Positions 7,984-16,122 of a stretch of 25,007 nt of DNA are shown here, one piece after another. The stretch covers positions 1 to 25,007 of the forward strand of contig NIUZ01000004.1 of NCBI GenBank assembly GCA_002254285.1, in the 5' to 3' direction. Below the pieces are notes generated by a model that was given only the letters and a program-made list of their open reading frames with translations, was not told the DNA's origin and did not search any database. The translations under genes were made by a program, and so were the position numbers. The DNA comes from Bacteroidetes bacterium 4572_112 (GTDB taxonomy: Bacteria; Bacteroidota; Bacteroidia; Bacteroidales; UBA1556). Position 1 is the first letter of the stretch. Each line of letters begins with the position of its first letter.

Positions 7984-8331
7984 ATGCAAATAGAAGTTTT
8001 AAAATCGAAAATTCATAAAGTTAAAGTCACTCAAGCCGACTTAAACTATATAGGTAGCATCACCATCGACCAAGATTTGATGGATGCTGTAGATATTATT
8101 GAAAACGAACGCGTCCATATTTATAATATAACCAATGGCGAACGCTTTGACACTTACGTTATTAAAGGCGAAAGAGGAGGTGGTATTATTGGTGTAAATG
8201 GAGCAGCAGCTCGTAAAGTACAGGTTAATGATTTATTAATAATCGTTTCGTATGCCCGTATGGATTTTGAAGAAGCTCGCTCTCATCAGCCAGCAATAAT
8301 TTTCCCTACTGACGATAATAAACCAGCCTAG
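7984..8331 (+). CDS. panD: Aspartate 1-decarboxylase
   Basis: The 115-residue proenzyme is decarboxylating L-aspartate to beta-alanine for pantothenate and coenzyme A. It is a pyruvoyl enzyme that cleaves itself at Gly24-Ser25, seen here in NYIGSITID. Other residues sit at family positions: K9 and H11 (SKIHKVKVTQADL), R54, T57 and Y58 (NGERFDTYVI), and the GVNGAAARKV turn. The ATG at 7984 was chosen over the in-frame TTG at 7948 because it gives the canonical N-terminus and places G24/S25 exactly as in the E. coli enzyme. The stop is followed after four bases by the next gene, implying one transcript. panC is not in the window. Confidence 0.97.
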   Translation: MQIEVLKSKIHKVKVTQADLNYIGSITIDQDLMDAVDIIENERVHIYNITNGERFDTYVIKGERGGGIIGVNGAAARKVQVNDLLIIVSYARMDFEEARSHQPAIIFPTDDNKPA

Positions 8332-8335
8332 TATT

Positions 8336-9361
8336 TTGAAAAAGAGAATAATTTCTGCCCTAAAATTAGTAATTGCTTTTGGTATAGGTATCGGTATTAT
8401 TTATCTATCACTTAAAGACCTAACACCGCACGCAAAGGAAGATATTATTGCTAGCTTTAAGCAAGCGGACTATAGATGGGTAGCTTTTTCGCTTATGTTT
8501 GGAATATTAAGTCACCTAATTCGTGCACAAAGATGGAAAATGCTTTTGCAGCCTATGGGTTACGATCCTTCACTTAAAAATAGTTTCTTAGCTGTAATGA
8601 TTGGATATTTTGCAAACCTTGGTATTCCTAGGTCTGGCGAAGTAGCCCGATGCACCATTCTTTATAAGGAAGACAAAATACCTGTTGATAAAAGCTTTGG
8701 TACCGTTATTATAGAGCGATCCATAGATATGATTATCTTCTTTTCATTGTTTCTATTAACTTTTTTAGTACAATTTGCAAGAATTAATGAATATGTAAAT
8801 AGCTCGATTTTTCCTGCTTTAGAAAGTAAATTTGGCTTTATAAACGCCGATATGTTTTTTGCTCAAATTGTGGGAACATTAATCGCAATTACTCTTTTTA
8901 TATATTTAGTTTTCTGGAAAAAAATAAAAGAATCTTCTTTTTTCATTAAGGTCTTAAAACTATTCAGTGGTATTTGGGAAGGACTAAAATCAATAGTAAA
9001 TATCAAAAAACCACTTCTATTTATTATCTATTCTCTTCTTATTTGGCTAAACTATTACTTAATGATTCATGTGGGTTTACAAGCAATACCACAAACTAGT
9101 GGTTTGGGATTTGGTGCCACGCTTTCGGTATTAGTATTAGGCTCTATTGGAATAATGCTAACTCCTGGTGGAATTGGTCTATATCCTGTAATTGTAGCTC
9201 AAACTTTGGTTCTTTATGGTATATCAGCAGATTCGGGATATGGTGATGCAATAGGCTGGCTTACTTGGAGTTCGCAAACACTAATGATTATTGTACTGGG
9301 TTTAATATCGGTATTATTGATTAGTTTGAATAAGAAAAAACCTACGAAAGAAACAAGTTAA
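8336..9361 (+). CDS. Flippase-like membrane protein (LPG synthase TM family)
   Basis: The 341-residue integral membrane protein begins with a hydrophobic helix (LVIAFGIGIGIIYLSL) and has about seven or eight more. Family marks of the lysylphosphatidylglycerol synthase TM / YbhN-like group (PF03706) are RAQRWKMLLQPMGY, the stretch GYFANLGIPRSGEVARC and the PGGIGLYPVIV segment. Proteins of this family are thought to move or modify lipids, but no substrate can be read here and the aminoacyl-transfer domain of MprF is absent. The start is TTG at 8336, four bases after panD; the product begins MKKRIIS. A panD-flippase pair is familiar in Bacteroidota. It lies 11 bases before the heptose adenylyltransferase gene. 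Confidence 0.85.
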   Translation: MKKRIISALKLVIAFGIGIGIIYLSLKDLTPHAKEDIIASFKQADYRWVAFSLMFGILSHLIRAQRWKMLLQPMGYDPSLKNSFLAVMIGYFANLGIPRSGEVARCTILYKEDKIPVDKSFGTVIIERSIDMIIFFSLFLLTFLVQFARINEYVNSSIFPALESKFGFINADMFFAQIVGTLIAITLFIYLVFWKKIKESSFFIKVLKLFSGIWEGLKSIVNIKKPLLFIIYSLLIWLNYYLMIHVGLQAIPQTSGLGFGATLSVLVLGSIGIMLTPGGIGLYPVIVAQTLVLYGISADSGYGDAIGWLTWSSQTLMIIVLGLISVLLISLNKKKPTKETS

Positions 9362-9372
9362 AATTTAATTAT

Positions 9373-9873
9373 ATGAGCAATTATTCATCAATAAAAGCAA
9401 AGATTGTAGACAATGAATCTCTTATGTCATTAATCAATACTTGGAAATCTAATGGTGAGAAAATTGTTTTTACTAATGGCTGTTTCGATATTATTCATCA
9501 AGGACATATCGATTATCTTGCCAAGGCATCAGACCTTGGTAGCAAATTAATAATTGGAGTAAATACTGACCGCTCAGTAAGTGCTATTAAAGGAAAACAC
9601 CGACCTATTCAAGATGAATATTCACGACTAATGATTTTGGCAGCAATGCAATTTGTTGATGCACTTATTCTTTTTGATGAAGATACTCCAATAGATTTAA
9701 TTACTAAGATTGTGCCAAATGTATTGGTAAAAGGCAGCGACTATAAAGCCGAAAATATTGTGGGTTATAAAGTAGTTACTGAGAATGGAGGCCGAGTAGA
9801 GACTTTGGATTTCCTTGAGGGTTACTCCACCTCTGGCATAGAAAATAAAATTATTCTTTCTAATACCAAATAA
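9373..9873 (+). CDS. hldE: D-glycero-beta-D-manno-heptose 1-phosphate adenylyltransferase
   Basis: The 166-residue protein is the nucleotidyltransferase half of the bifunctional HldE/RfaE enzyme, here stand-alone with no kinase domain. It makes ADP-heptose for lipopolysaccharide core or related glycans from heptose 1-phosphate and ATP. The cytidylyltransferase-type fold shows as VFTNGCFDIIHQGHIDYL with HxGH at about 42-45, then GVNTDRSVSAIKG, RPIQDEYSRL and LVKGSDYKAENIVG. The end, VETLDFLEGYSTSGI, is the usual substrate-loop region. The ATG at 9373 follows the flippase gene by 11 bases. The kinase partner (HldA-like) is not in the window. It faces the minus-strand regulator at 9911; only a weak 6-7 bp hairpin lies between them. 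Confidence 0.93.
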   Translation: MSNYSSIKAKIVDNESLMSLINTWKSNGEKIVFTNGCFDIIHQGHIDYLAKASDLGSKLIIGVNTDRSVSAIKGKHRPIQDEYSRLMILAAMQFVDALILFDEDTPIDLITKIVPNVLVKGSDYKAENIVGYKVVTENGGRVETLDFLEGYSTSGIENKIILSNTK

Positions 9874-9910
9874 ACGGCTTAAAAAGAATAACCTTATCTA
9901 TTCTGAAATT

Positions 9911-11263
9911 TTAATTATTCTTTAAAGTTCCATTTTTCTTCATACGGTAAATTGTTGATTTACCTATACTTAGCTTTTTAGAAACCATTGTTATATTTCC
10001 ATCAAATTTCTTTAAATAACTACTAATAATTCTTGCGTTATATTCCTCTAAAGTCATTTCGCCGTTAAGAATATCGCTTAGTTGATTAGTACTATTAAAA
10101 GATATATCTTTTCCTTCTATAATATTTCCATCTGCTAATACAGCGGCTAATTCTATTACAGCTTTCATCTCGCGTACATTTCCAGGAAAAGGATAATCCA
10201 TAATTTTATTTTGAGCTTCTTTTGATAAAGAAAGATTTGGAATATCATTCTCTTTATAAAATTCAGTAATAAAATATTTAGCTAACACCATTTTATCATT
10301 TCCTCTATCTCGCAATGGTGGAAGCTCAATGGGTAAGCCTAATAATCTATAATACAAATCTTCTCTAAAATTTCCATTTCTTACCTCCTCAAGTAAGTTT
10401 CTATGGGTAGCAATAACAATTCTTGTGTTTATTTTTATCACCTCATTTCCACCTACTCTATTTAATTCTCTTTCTTGCACAACACGCAATAATTTTGCTT
10501 GCATAGAAAGGCTCATCTCACCAATTTCATCAAGAAATAGAGTTCCACCCTCAGCAAGCTCAAACTTTCCAATTCTGCGCTTATCAGCACCCGTAAAAGA
10601 ACCTTTTTCGTGGCCAAACATCTCACTCTCTATTAAATCCTCAGGAATAGCTGAAACATTAACAACAACAAAAGGCTTTTTCGAACTTTTTGAATTATAA
10701 TGTATTGCTTTGGCAACAAGCTCTTTTCCCGTTCCTGTTTCCCCAGATATTGAAACAATAATATTTGTTTTTATTGCTTTCTCCATTTTAGAAAACACTC
10801 TTTTCATAGCACTACTAGTACCTATTATACCTTTGGAAAAAGTATACTTCTGCCCAATCTCTTCACGCAGGCTTTCTACCTCTTGTTTAAGACTATTCTT
10901 TTCTCGAGCATTTTTAACAGTGTTCCATAATCTATTTTTAGCACCATCATCTTTAACAATATAATCATAGGCACCATCTTTAAGTAATTCTACAGCTGTA
11001 GAAATATCATTCTGACCAGAAATTATTATTACAGGAATATCAGAGTTATATTCTTGAATCATCTTTAGGGCAGCACTTCCAGACATATCTGGCAAAGAGT
11101 AATCAAGGGTAATTAAATTAGGAGATTTATGAAGATTCTTTAAACATGATCGCATATTCTCATATACTTCTACTTCATAATCTGGATTTTGAGATAAATG
11201 ATAGCTAATTACTTTTGCATAAATAGGATCATCTTCTACAACAAATATTTTACATGTATTCAT
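9911..11263 (-). CDS. NtrC-family sigma-54-dependent response regulator
   Basis: The 450-residue protein has a receiver domain (1-125; acidic pair D11-D12, phosphoacceptor D54 in ITLDYSLPD, S82, K104), a sigma-54 AAA+ domain (about 147-375) and a C-terminal Fis-type helix-turn-helix (about 424-445, TMVSKKLSIGKSTIYRMKK). The AAA+ domain shows Walker A GETGTGKE (174-181), the sigma-54 loop as GSFTGA (221-226, Ser for Ala), Walker B TLFLDE (241-246) and PGNVRE (360-365). It would activate sigma-54 promoters once phosphorylated. The ATG at 11263 was chosen: a TTG 42 bases upstream overlaps a promoter box, whereas AGAGGAAAATTA precedes this ATG. No cognate kinase is adjacent. A sigma-54-like promoter lies in the divergent region. 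Confidence 0.95.
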   Translation of the reverse strand: MNTCKIFVVEDDPIYAKVISYHLSQNPDYEVEVYENMRSCLKNLHKSPNLITLDYSLPDMSGSAALKMIQEYNSDIPVIIISGQNDISTAVELLKDGAYDYIVKDDGAKNRLWNTVKNAREKNSLKQEVESLREEIGQKYTFSKGIIGTSSAMKRVFSKMEKAIKTNIIVSISGETGTGKELVAKAIHYNSKSSKKPFVVVNVSAIPEDLIESEMFGHEKGSFTGADKRRIGKFELAEGGTLFLDEIGEMSLSMQAKLLRVVQERELNRVGGNEVIKINTRIVIATHRNLLEEVRNGNFREDLYYRLLGLPIELPPLRDRGNDKMVLAKYFITEFYKENDIPNLSLSKEAQNKIMDYPFPGNVREMKAVIELAAVLADGNIIEGKDISFNSTNQLSDILNGEMTLEEYNARIISSYLKKFDGNITMVSKKLSIGKSTIYRMKKNGTLKNN

Positions 11264-11302
11264 TAATTTTCCTCTTAGTTTCAAATTCAGTATAACACGC
11301 TG

Positions 11303-11310
11303 CAAAGGTA
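11303..11310 (-). promoter_or_regulatory. -7 box for the sigma-54 regulator gene
   Basis: The minus strand reads TACCTTTG, matching TAnnTTTG. Transcription would start near 11296, about 33 bases before the ATG at 11263. Its last three bases are the TTG that could be misread as an upstream start codon. Confidence 0.55.
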
Positions 11311-11356
11311 ATCATAATTCTTGATTTGAACCATATGATTTATTTTGAGAAAACAT

Positions 11357-11397
11357 AAGTCTACCATAAATACTTTTATAGCCTATTTATTAGACTT
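11357..11397. promoter_or_regulatory. Inverted repeat between divergent regulators, candidate operator
   Basis: AAGTCTA (11357-11363) and TAGACTT (11391-11397) are perfect inverted copies with centres 34 bases apart, about three helical turns. They lie just upstream of the sigma-54-like element at 11409. Enhancer-binding proteins usually bind paired inverted sites, so this is a candidate site for the neighbouring regulator. Binding is inferred only. Confidence 0.35.
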
Positions 11398-11408
11398 TTA
11401 TGATATAA

Positions 11409-11424
11409 TGGCACGGATTTTTCT
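11409..11424 (+). promoter_or_regulatory. Sigma-54-like promoter before the lone receiver gene
   Basis: TGGCAC, five bases, then TTTCT. The sigma-54 consensus is TGGCAC-N5-TTGCW, so the -24 half is perfect and the -12 half differs by one base, in the important GC (TC here). Transcription would start about 11435, some 14 bases before the ATG at 11449. Confidence 0.4.
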
Positions 11425-11448
11425 ACATATTATTACTAAATTTAATAC

Positions 11449-11826
11449 ATGAATCCTTTTATTTTCATTATCGATGATGACAAGATTTTTGCAGAATCTC
11501 TTAAGCGAAAGCTATTAGTTAGAGGTTTTAGCAATATTAAAGTATGTCATACCGCTGATTGCTTCATTAACAATCTAGATATTACTCCTGAATTAGTTTT
11601 TCTTGACTATCAGATTGGGGACTCAAGTGGTATGGATATATTACAAAAAGTTAAATCAATTATACCTTCAAATAATATTATTATGGTTTCGTCAGTTGAA
11701 AGTATAAATATTATAGACCAGGCCAAATCTTTTGGTATTAAAAATTATATTATCAAGGGAAATAGAAACATGAATACCCAAATTGATGACGCCATATCTG
11801 AATTATTCATAAAAACATCAAACTAA
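11449..11826 (+). CDS. Single-domain response regulator (receiver only)
   Basis: The 125-residue protein is a complete CheY-like receiver with no output domain. Visible marks are the acidic cluster D9-D10-D11 (FIIDDDK), phosphoacceptor D53 (VFLDYQIGDSSG), S81/S82 (IMVSS) and K103 (YIIKG). It could act as a phosphotransfer intermediate, or by binding a partner. It is divergent from the sigma-54 regulator and has a sigma-54-like promoter, so it may be that regulator's target or co-receiver. It ends about 90 bases before galE, which has its own promoter box. Confidence 0.92.
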   Translation: MNPFIFIIDDDKIFAESLKRKLLVRGFSNIKVCHTADCFINNLDITPELVFLDYQIGDSSGMDILQKVKSIIPSNNIIMVSSVESINIIDQAKSFGIKNYIIKGNRNMNTQIDDAISELFIKTSN

Positions 11827-11885
11827 ATCCAAATACATTCATTTTAATATATTAATTTACTAATAGGTTATATTCTATAATTAAA

Positions 11886-11893
11886 TATCTTTG
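11886..11893 (+). promoter_or_regulatory. -7 box for galE
   Basis: TATCTTTG matches TAnnTTTG, 25 bases before the galE ATG at 11919. Transcription would start near 11900. A -33 element is not clear. Confidence 0.55.
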
Positions 11894-11918
11894 TACAAAT
11901 AAATAAATAAAAGATTTT

Positions 11919-12929
11919 ATGAAGATATTGGTAACTGGTGGTCTTGGATATATTGGATCCCACACCGTAGTTGAATTACAAAGTGCTGGATTTAATGTTG
12001 TTATTATAGATAACTTATCTAATTCAAAAATAGAAGTCCTTGACAAAATCACTCAGATTACTGGCATAAAACCCGGATATTTCAACTTTGATTTATCTAA
12101 TAAAACTGCTTGCGAAGAATTCTTTTCAAATAACAATAATATTGATGGTATAATACATTTTGCTGCCTATAAAGCTGTTGGCGAATCTGTAAATAAGCCT
12201 CTTATGTATTATAGAAATAACTTAGAATCACTAATGAATATTATGGATAATATGAATATTCATAATATTGCGAATTTGGTATTCTCTAGCTCATGTACTG
12301 TTTATGGTCAGCCTGATGTGCTACCTGTAACAGAGCAAGCACCACGCAAACAAGCAGAATCGCCTTATGGCAATACCAAGAAAATGGCCGAAGATATAAT
12401 TCAAGATACCGTATATTCTTCTGATTTAAAAGCTATTGCCCTTAGATATTTCAACCCTGTAGGAGCGCATCCAACAGCACTTATTGGCGAATTGCCACTT
12501 GGTGTGCCCAATAATCTAATGCCATTTATTACACAAACTGCAGCAGGAATACGTGAGCAGTTAAGCGTGTTTGGTGAAGACTACGATACTGCAGATGGAA
12601 CTGCAATTCGCGATTATATTCATGTGGTAGATTTAGCAAAAGCTCATATTATTGCCGTAAAACGATTGGTCGAGAAAAATAATAAGCTTGATTATGAGAT
12701 TTTTAATATTGGTACAGGGAACGGATACTCTGTATTAGAAGTTGTGAAATCTTTTGAAAGAGTTACTAATACCAAATTGAATTATAAGATTGTAGGCCGC
12801 CGTGAAGGAGATATTGAAAAAGTATGGGCAAATACAGACTTTGCAAATAATGAACTCGGATGGAAGGCCGAAAAAGATATTGACGAAATGACTGCAAGTG
12901 CGTGGAAATTTCAATTAGCATTAAAATAA
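11919..12929 (+). CDS. galE: UDP-glucose 4-epimerase
   Basis: The 336-residue short-chain dehydrogenase/reductase interconverts UDP-glucose and UDP-galactose using bound NAD, supplying sugars for surface polysaccharides. The Rossmann motif TGGLGYIGSH is at about 6-15, the conserved HFAAYKAVGESV at 80-91, and the catalytic triad lies in SSSCTVYG (about 123-130) with Y150-x-x-x-K154. Further family blocks are LRYFNPVGAHP, DGTAIRDYIHVVDLA and FNIGTGNGYSVLEV. Length and ends are normal. It is followed after 15 bases by rfbB, and the pair points to glycan precursor synthesis. Confidence 0.96.
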   Translation: MKILVTGGLGYIGSHTVVELQSAGFNVVIIDNLSNSKIEVLDKITQITGIKPGYFNFDLSNKTACEEFFSNNNNIDGIIHFAAYKAVGESVNKPLMYYRNNLESLMNIMDNMNIHNIANLVFSSSCTVYGQPDVLPVTEQAPRKQAESPYGNTKKMAEDIIQDTVYSSDLKAIALRYFNPVGAHPTALIGELPLGVPNNLMPFITQTAAGIREQLSVFGEDYDTADGTAIRDYIHVVDLAKAHIIAVKRLVEKNNKLDYEIFNIGTGNGYSVLEVVKSFERVTNTKLNYKIVGRREGDIEKVWANTDFANNELGWKAEKDIDEMTASAWKFQLALK

Positions 12930-12944
12930 TCACTAAAAAAATAC

Positions 12945-14003
12945 ATGGAAATGAAAACTATTTTAATAACAGGAGGTGCAGGATTTATTGGTTCACATCT
13001 TATTCGACTTTTTGTAAATAAATACCCTGATTATAAAATTGTAAATCTTGATAAGCTTACTTATGCAGGAAACCTTGCAAATTTGAAAGATGTTGAGAAT
13101 GCTCCAAATTACGAATTTGTAAAAGCTGATATTGTTGATGCTGAACAACTTTTTGAGGTTTTTGATAAATATCAGCCTGATGCTGTAATTCACTTAGCTG
13201 CTGAATCTCATGTAGATAGAAGTATTGCAAATCCTAATGAATTTATATTTACAAATATAGTTGGAACAGCTAATTTGCTAAATGCTGCTCGCAAACTTTG
13301 GGGCGAAAATACTGATGGCAAGCGTTTTTATCACGTAAGTACTGATGAGGTTTATGGTTCACTTGGCGAAACCGGTTTTTTCTTAGAGGATACTGCTTAC
13401 GACCCACGTAGCCCCTACTCTGCATCAAAAGCTAGTAGCGATCATTTAGTGCGTGCTTATGCTCATACTTTTAAACTTCCTATAGTAGTTTCTAACTGCT
13501 CCAATAATTACGGATCATACCAATTTCCAGAGAAACTTATTCCATTATTTATAAATAATATCCGCAATAAAAAGGCTTTACCTGTTTATGGTAAAGGTGA
13601 GAATATCCGCGATTGGCTATGGGTAGAAGACCACGCAAGAGCAATTGATGTGATTTTTCACGAAGGAAGAAACCTTGAAACTTACAATATTGGTGGACAT
13701 AACGAATGGACAAATATTGATCTTATAAAGTTGATGTGCAAGGTAATGGACCGTAAACTTGGTCGTGCTGAAGGTGATAGCGAAAAGCTTATTACCTATG
13801 TAAAAGACCGTGCTGGCCACGATATGCGTTATGCTATTGACTCTACAAAACTTCAAAAAGAACTTGGATGGGTTCCTTCGCTACAATTTGAAGAGGGAAT
13901 TGAGAAAACCATTGATTGGTATCTTGAAAATGAAGCTTGGATGGAAAACATTACTTCTGGTGATTACGAGAAGTATTACGAACAACAATACAAAGAGCGT
14001 TAA
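12945..14003 (+). CDS. rfbB: dTDP-glucose 4,6-dehydratase
   Basis: The 352-residue enzyme converts dTDP-glucose to dTDP-4-keto-6-deoxyglucose, the committed step to dTDP-rhamnose and other deoxysugars. Visible are TGGAGFIGSH (Rossmann), LDKLTYAGNLANL, HLAAESHVDRSI, the catalytic STDEVYG (T133-D134-E135) and Y158-x-x-x-K162 in SPYSASKAS. NCSNNYGSYQFPEKLIPL and RDWLWVEDHARAI are strong dehydratase signatures that separate it from GalE. Start may be the ATG at 12945 or the one at 12951 (MKTILITGG); the two differ by two residues. The other rml genes are not next to it. It probably shares a transcript with galE. Confidence 0.95.
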   Translation: MEMKTILITGGAGFIGSHLIRLFVNKYPDYKIVNLDKLTYAGNLANLKDVENAPNYEFVKADIVDAEQLFEVFDKYQPDAVIHLAAESHVDRSIANPNEFIFTNIVGTANLLNAARKLWGENTDGKRFYHVSTDEVYGSLGETGFFLEDTAYDPRSPYSASKASSDHLVRAYAHTFKLPIVVSNCSNNYGSYQFPEKLIPLFINNIRNKKALPVYGKGENIRDWLWVEDHARAIDVIFHEGRNLETYNIGGHNEWTNIDLIKLMCKVMDRKLGRAEGDSEKLITYVKDRAGHDMRYAIDSTKLQKELGWVPSLQFEEGIEKTIDWYLENEAWMENITSGDYEKYYEQQYKER

Positions 14004-14090
14004 TAGGTCTTTGCTATAGAACGTAAATTATTGCCTAATTTTTGGACATTATTTTACAAATACTTAAATTCAAAACCGTAACAAATAATT

Positions 14091-15881
14091 ATGAGCTATT
14101 GCAATAATTTATTTTCATATAATCGTTGGGAAACTAGAGAGGTAACTATCGGAAAGCTGAAACTAGGTGGAAATAATCCCATCAGGCTTCAAAGTATGTC
14201 GAGTTGCCGACCTATGGATACTGAGGCAAATGTGGAGCAGGCAGCACGTATTATTGATGCCGGTGGCGAGTTAGTTCGCTTTACCGCTCCTGGTGTTAAA
14301 GATGCTGCAAACCTAGAGCTCATAAGCAAAGGCATACGTAATAAAGGCTACGACACCGCATTGGTAGCTGATATTCATTATAAGCCCGATGCAGCTCTTG
14401 TAGCAGCCGACATTGTGGAGAAAGTACGTATTAACCCAGGAAATTATGCTGAGCTACATAAAAGTAAGATAAATTATTCCAAAGAAGAATATCAGGAATC
14501 ATTAGATCATATAGAAAGCAAATTTATTGTGCTTATCGAAAAATGTAAAGCTAATAAAGTGGCGCTACGTATAGGGTCAAATCATGGTTCACTTTCGCAA
14601 CGAATAATGGATCAACATGGTGATACTGCCCAGGGAATGGTTGAGGCAGCAATGGAATATCTCAGAATTGCCATAAAACACAACTTTCATGAGATTGTTA
14701 TTTCCATGAAAGCGAGCAATATACTAGTAATGGTGCAAGCCTACCGTTTGCTTTCTGTAAAAATGCGTGAGGAAAATATGAATTTCCCATTGCACCTTGG
14801 TGTTACAGAAGCTGGTGATGGCGAGGATGGTAGAATAAAATCTGCAGCAGGTATTGGTGCTCTTTTGGAAGACGGGCTTGGCGATACAATACGAGTTTCG
14901 CTAACTGAAGACCCTGAGCTTGAAATTCCTGTGGGCAAAATGATTGCCGATAGGTATAAAAATAAATCATGGAAATCAGAATCAGATTCCATTGATCTTC
15001 CTTATAATCCTTTGGAGTCAAAAAGACGTGAAAGTCGTGAAATAAGTGAGATTGGTGGAGATTCAGAAATTGTGGTTCTTCCTTTTGATTATACCATTGA
15101 TATGTGTGGCGAGAGCTTTATTTCTGATGCCGACGAGGTGTTTGTTTATAAAGAAGATTCTGATTTAGAAGATATAGCTTATGCAAAACTAGCAGAATAT
15201 TTGGAGCATGATATTAACCCCTTGAATTGGTTTGTAGAACTAAGTTATGAGGATTTTGAAAACGATGATTTCTTATCAATAAATAGGGAATCAAATGTGG
15301 TTATTGTTCTTTCTGACGATAGCGAAAATAACGTGCATAGGTATAGGGAAATGTTTGTTAAGCTTATGAATGAAGGTATTGATTTACCAGTTATTATAAA
15401 GCATAAATACAGTTTCAATACCGAGGAAGAATTACAAATACATGCCGCCATTGATTTTGGAGCATTATTAGTTGATGGCCTTGGTGATGGTATCTGGATT
15501 GAGAATGACGGCAATATTTCGCAAGATAGAATTAACGAAATATCACTAGGAATACTACAAGCAACAAGGAGTAGAATTACAAAAACTGACTTTATCTCCT
15601 GCCCTAGTTGTGGACGTACTTTATACAATATACAGGAAGCAACAGCGATAATTAAAAGTCGCACATCGCATCTAAAGGGATTGAAAATAGCTATTATGGG
15701 CTGTATTGTTAATGGCCCTGGTGAAATGGCTGATGCTGACTATGGTTATGTTGGCTCTGGTCCCAATAATATCAACCTTTATAAAGGAAAAAAAGTAATT
15801 GCCAAAGGAATTCCACAAACCCAAGCCGTGGAAGCTCTTATTGATTTGATTAAAGAAAATGGTGATTGGGAGGAAGAATGA
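14091..15881 (+). CDS. ispG: 4-hydroxy-3-methylbut-2-enyl-diphosphate synthase, long form
   Basis: IspG (GcpE) reduces MEcPP to HMBPP in the MEP isoprenoid pathway, using a [4Fe-4S] cluster. The 596-residue product is the long form with an insert between the N-terminal TIM barrel and the C-terminal cluster domain, as in Bacteroidota, Chlamydiae and plants. N-terminal marks are RLQSMSSCRPMDTEANVEQ, LVRFTAPGVKDA and LVADIHYKPDAAL. The insert covers roughly residues 300-490. The cluster domain has C504 and C507 in CPSCGRTLYNI and C538 in GCIVNGPGE, with E545 as expected for the fourth contact. The ATG at 14091 gives the usual start. It lies 87 bases after rfbB and ends before a long hairpin. Confidence 0.96.
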   Translation: MSYCNNLFSYNRWETREVTIGKLKLGGNNPIRLQSMSSCRPMDTEANVEQAARIIDAGGELVRFTAPGVKDAANLELISKGIRNKGYDTALVADIHYKPDAALVAADIVEKVRINPGNYAELHKSKINYSKEEYQESLDHIESKFIVLIEKCKANKVALRIGSNHGSLSQRIMDQHGDTAQGMVEAAMEYLRIAIKHNFHEIVISMKASNILVMVQAYRLLSVKMREENMNFPLHLGVTEAGDGEDGRIKSAAGIGALLEDGLGDTIRVSLTEDPELEIPVGKMIADRYKNKSWKSESDSIDLPYNPLESKRRESREISEIGGDSEIVVLPFDYTIDMCGESFISDADEVFVYKEDSDLEDIAYAKLAEYLEHDINPLNWFVELSYEDFENDDFLSINRESNVVIVLSDDSENNVHRYREMFVKLMNEGIDLPVIIKHKYSFNTEEELQIHAAIDFGALLVDGLGDGIWIENDGNISQDRINEISLGILQATRSRITKTDFISCPSCGRTLYNIQEATAIIKSRTSHLKGLKIAIMGCIVNGPGEMADADYGYVGSGPNNINLYKGKKVIAKGIPQTQAVEALIDLIKENGDWEEE

Positions 15882-15898
15882 TGAATTAGGAATTAAGA

Positions 15899-15943
15899 AT
15901 TAGGAGTGAAGTTAATTTTACTATAATTAACTTCACTCCTAAT
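15899..15943. terminator. Long stem-loop after ispG
   Basis: ATTAGGAGTGAAGTTAAT (15899-15916) pairs perfectly over 18 bases with 15926-15943 around a 9-base loop. There is no good T-run on either side, so it is not a classical terminator, but its position between ispG and a minus-strand fragment suits transcript ending. The stretch before it repeats GAATTA units, and TTCACT recurs at 15932, 15946 and 15960 at exact 14-base steps. Confidence 0.5.
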
Positions 15944-15969
15944 CTTTCACTATTCTCCCTTCACTATTA

Positions 15970-16122
15970 TTAATTACACCATTTAGGGGTTTCAAATTCG
16001 GCATTATACATATAATTGGCAATTTTTGTAACATCTTCTTTTGAGTAAGGCATTTTTGCCATCACACCATACTTTTTTAAAGCGCCATACATCTTAGCCT
16101 TATCTTCGTTAAGCTTTATACC
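15970..16122 (-). pseudogene. C-terminal fragment of a c-type cytochrome-like protein
   Basis: The minus strand has an open frame that ends at a TAA (15970-15972). Its roughly 50 residues include KKYGVMAKMPYSKEDVTKIA and YMYNAEFETPKW. The order (K)YG-x-M-x-x-MPY-x-x-x-D-x-x-x-IA-x-Y-x-Y-x-x-x-FE-x-PKW is what I recall from the C-terminus of cytochrome c-like proteins of Bacteroidota, with the methionine in a position suited to heme ligation. The heme-binding CxxCH part is missing. The frame is cut at 16123-16128, where a repeat with the palindrome ATACCAAATTGGTAT begins, suggesting truncation by insertion or deletion there. An internal ATG exists but a functional 40-residue product is unlikely. 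Confidence 0.5.

Noticed and set aside
9884..9905. Terminator between hldE and the sigma-54 regulator
   Set aside because: Only a 6-7 bp A/T-rich stem without a proper T-run is present; too weak to list.
11264..11305. TTG at 11305 as the start of the sigma-54 regulator
   Set aside because: It overlaps the -7 box TACCTTTG, and the ATG at 11263 has a purine-rich ribosome-binding site and starts the receiver domain correctly.
13810..14019. Small plus-strand frame overlapping the end of rfbB
   Set aside because: It is in another frame of a conserved gene and has no ribosome-binding site or recognisable product.
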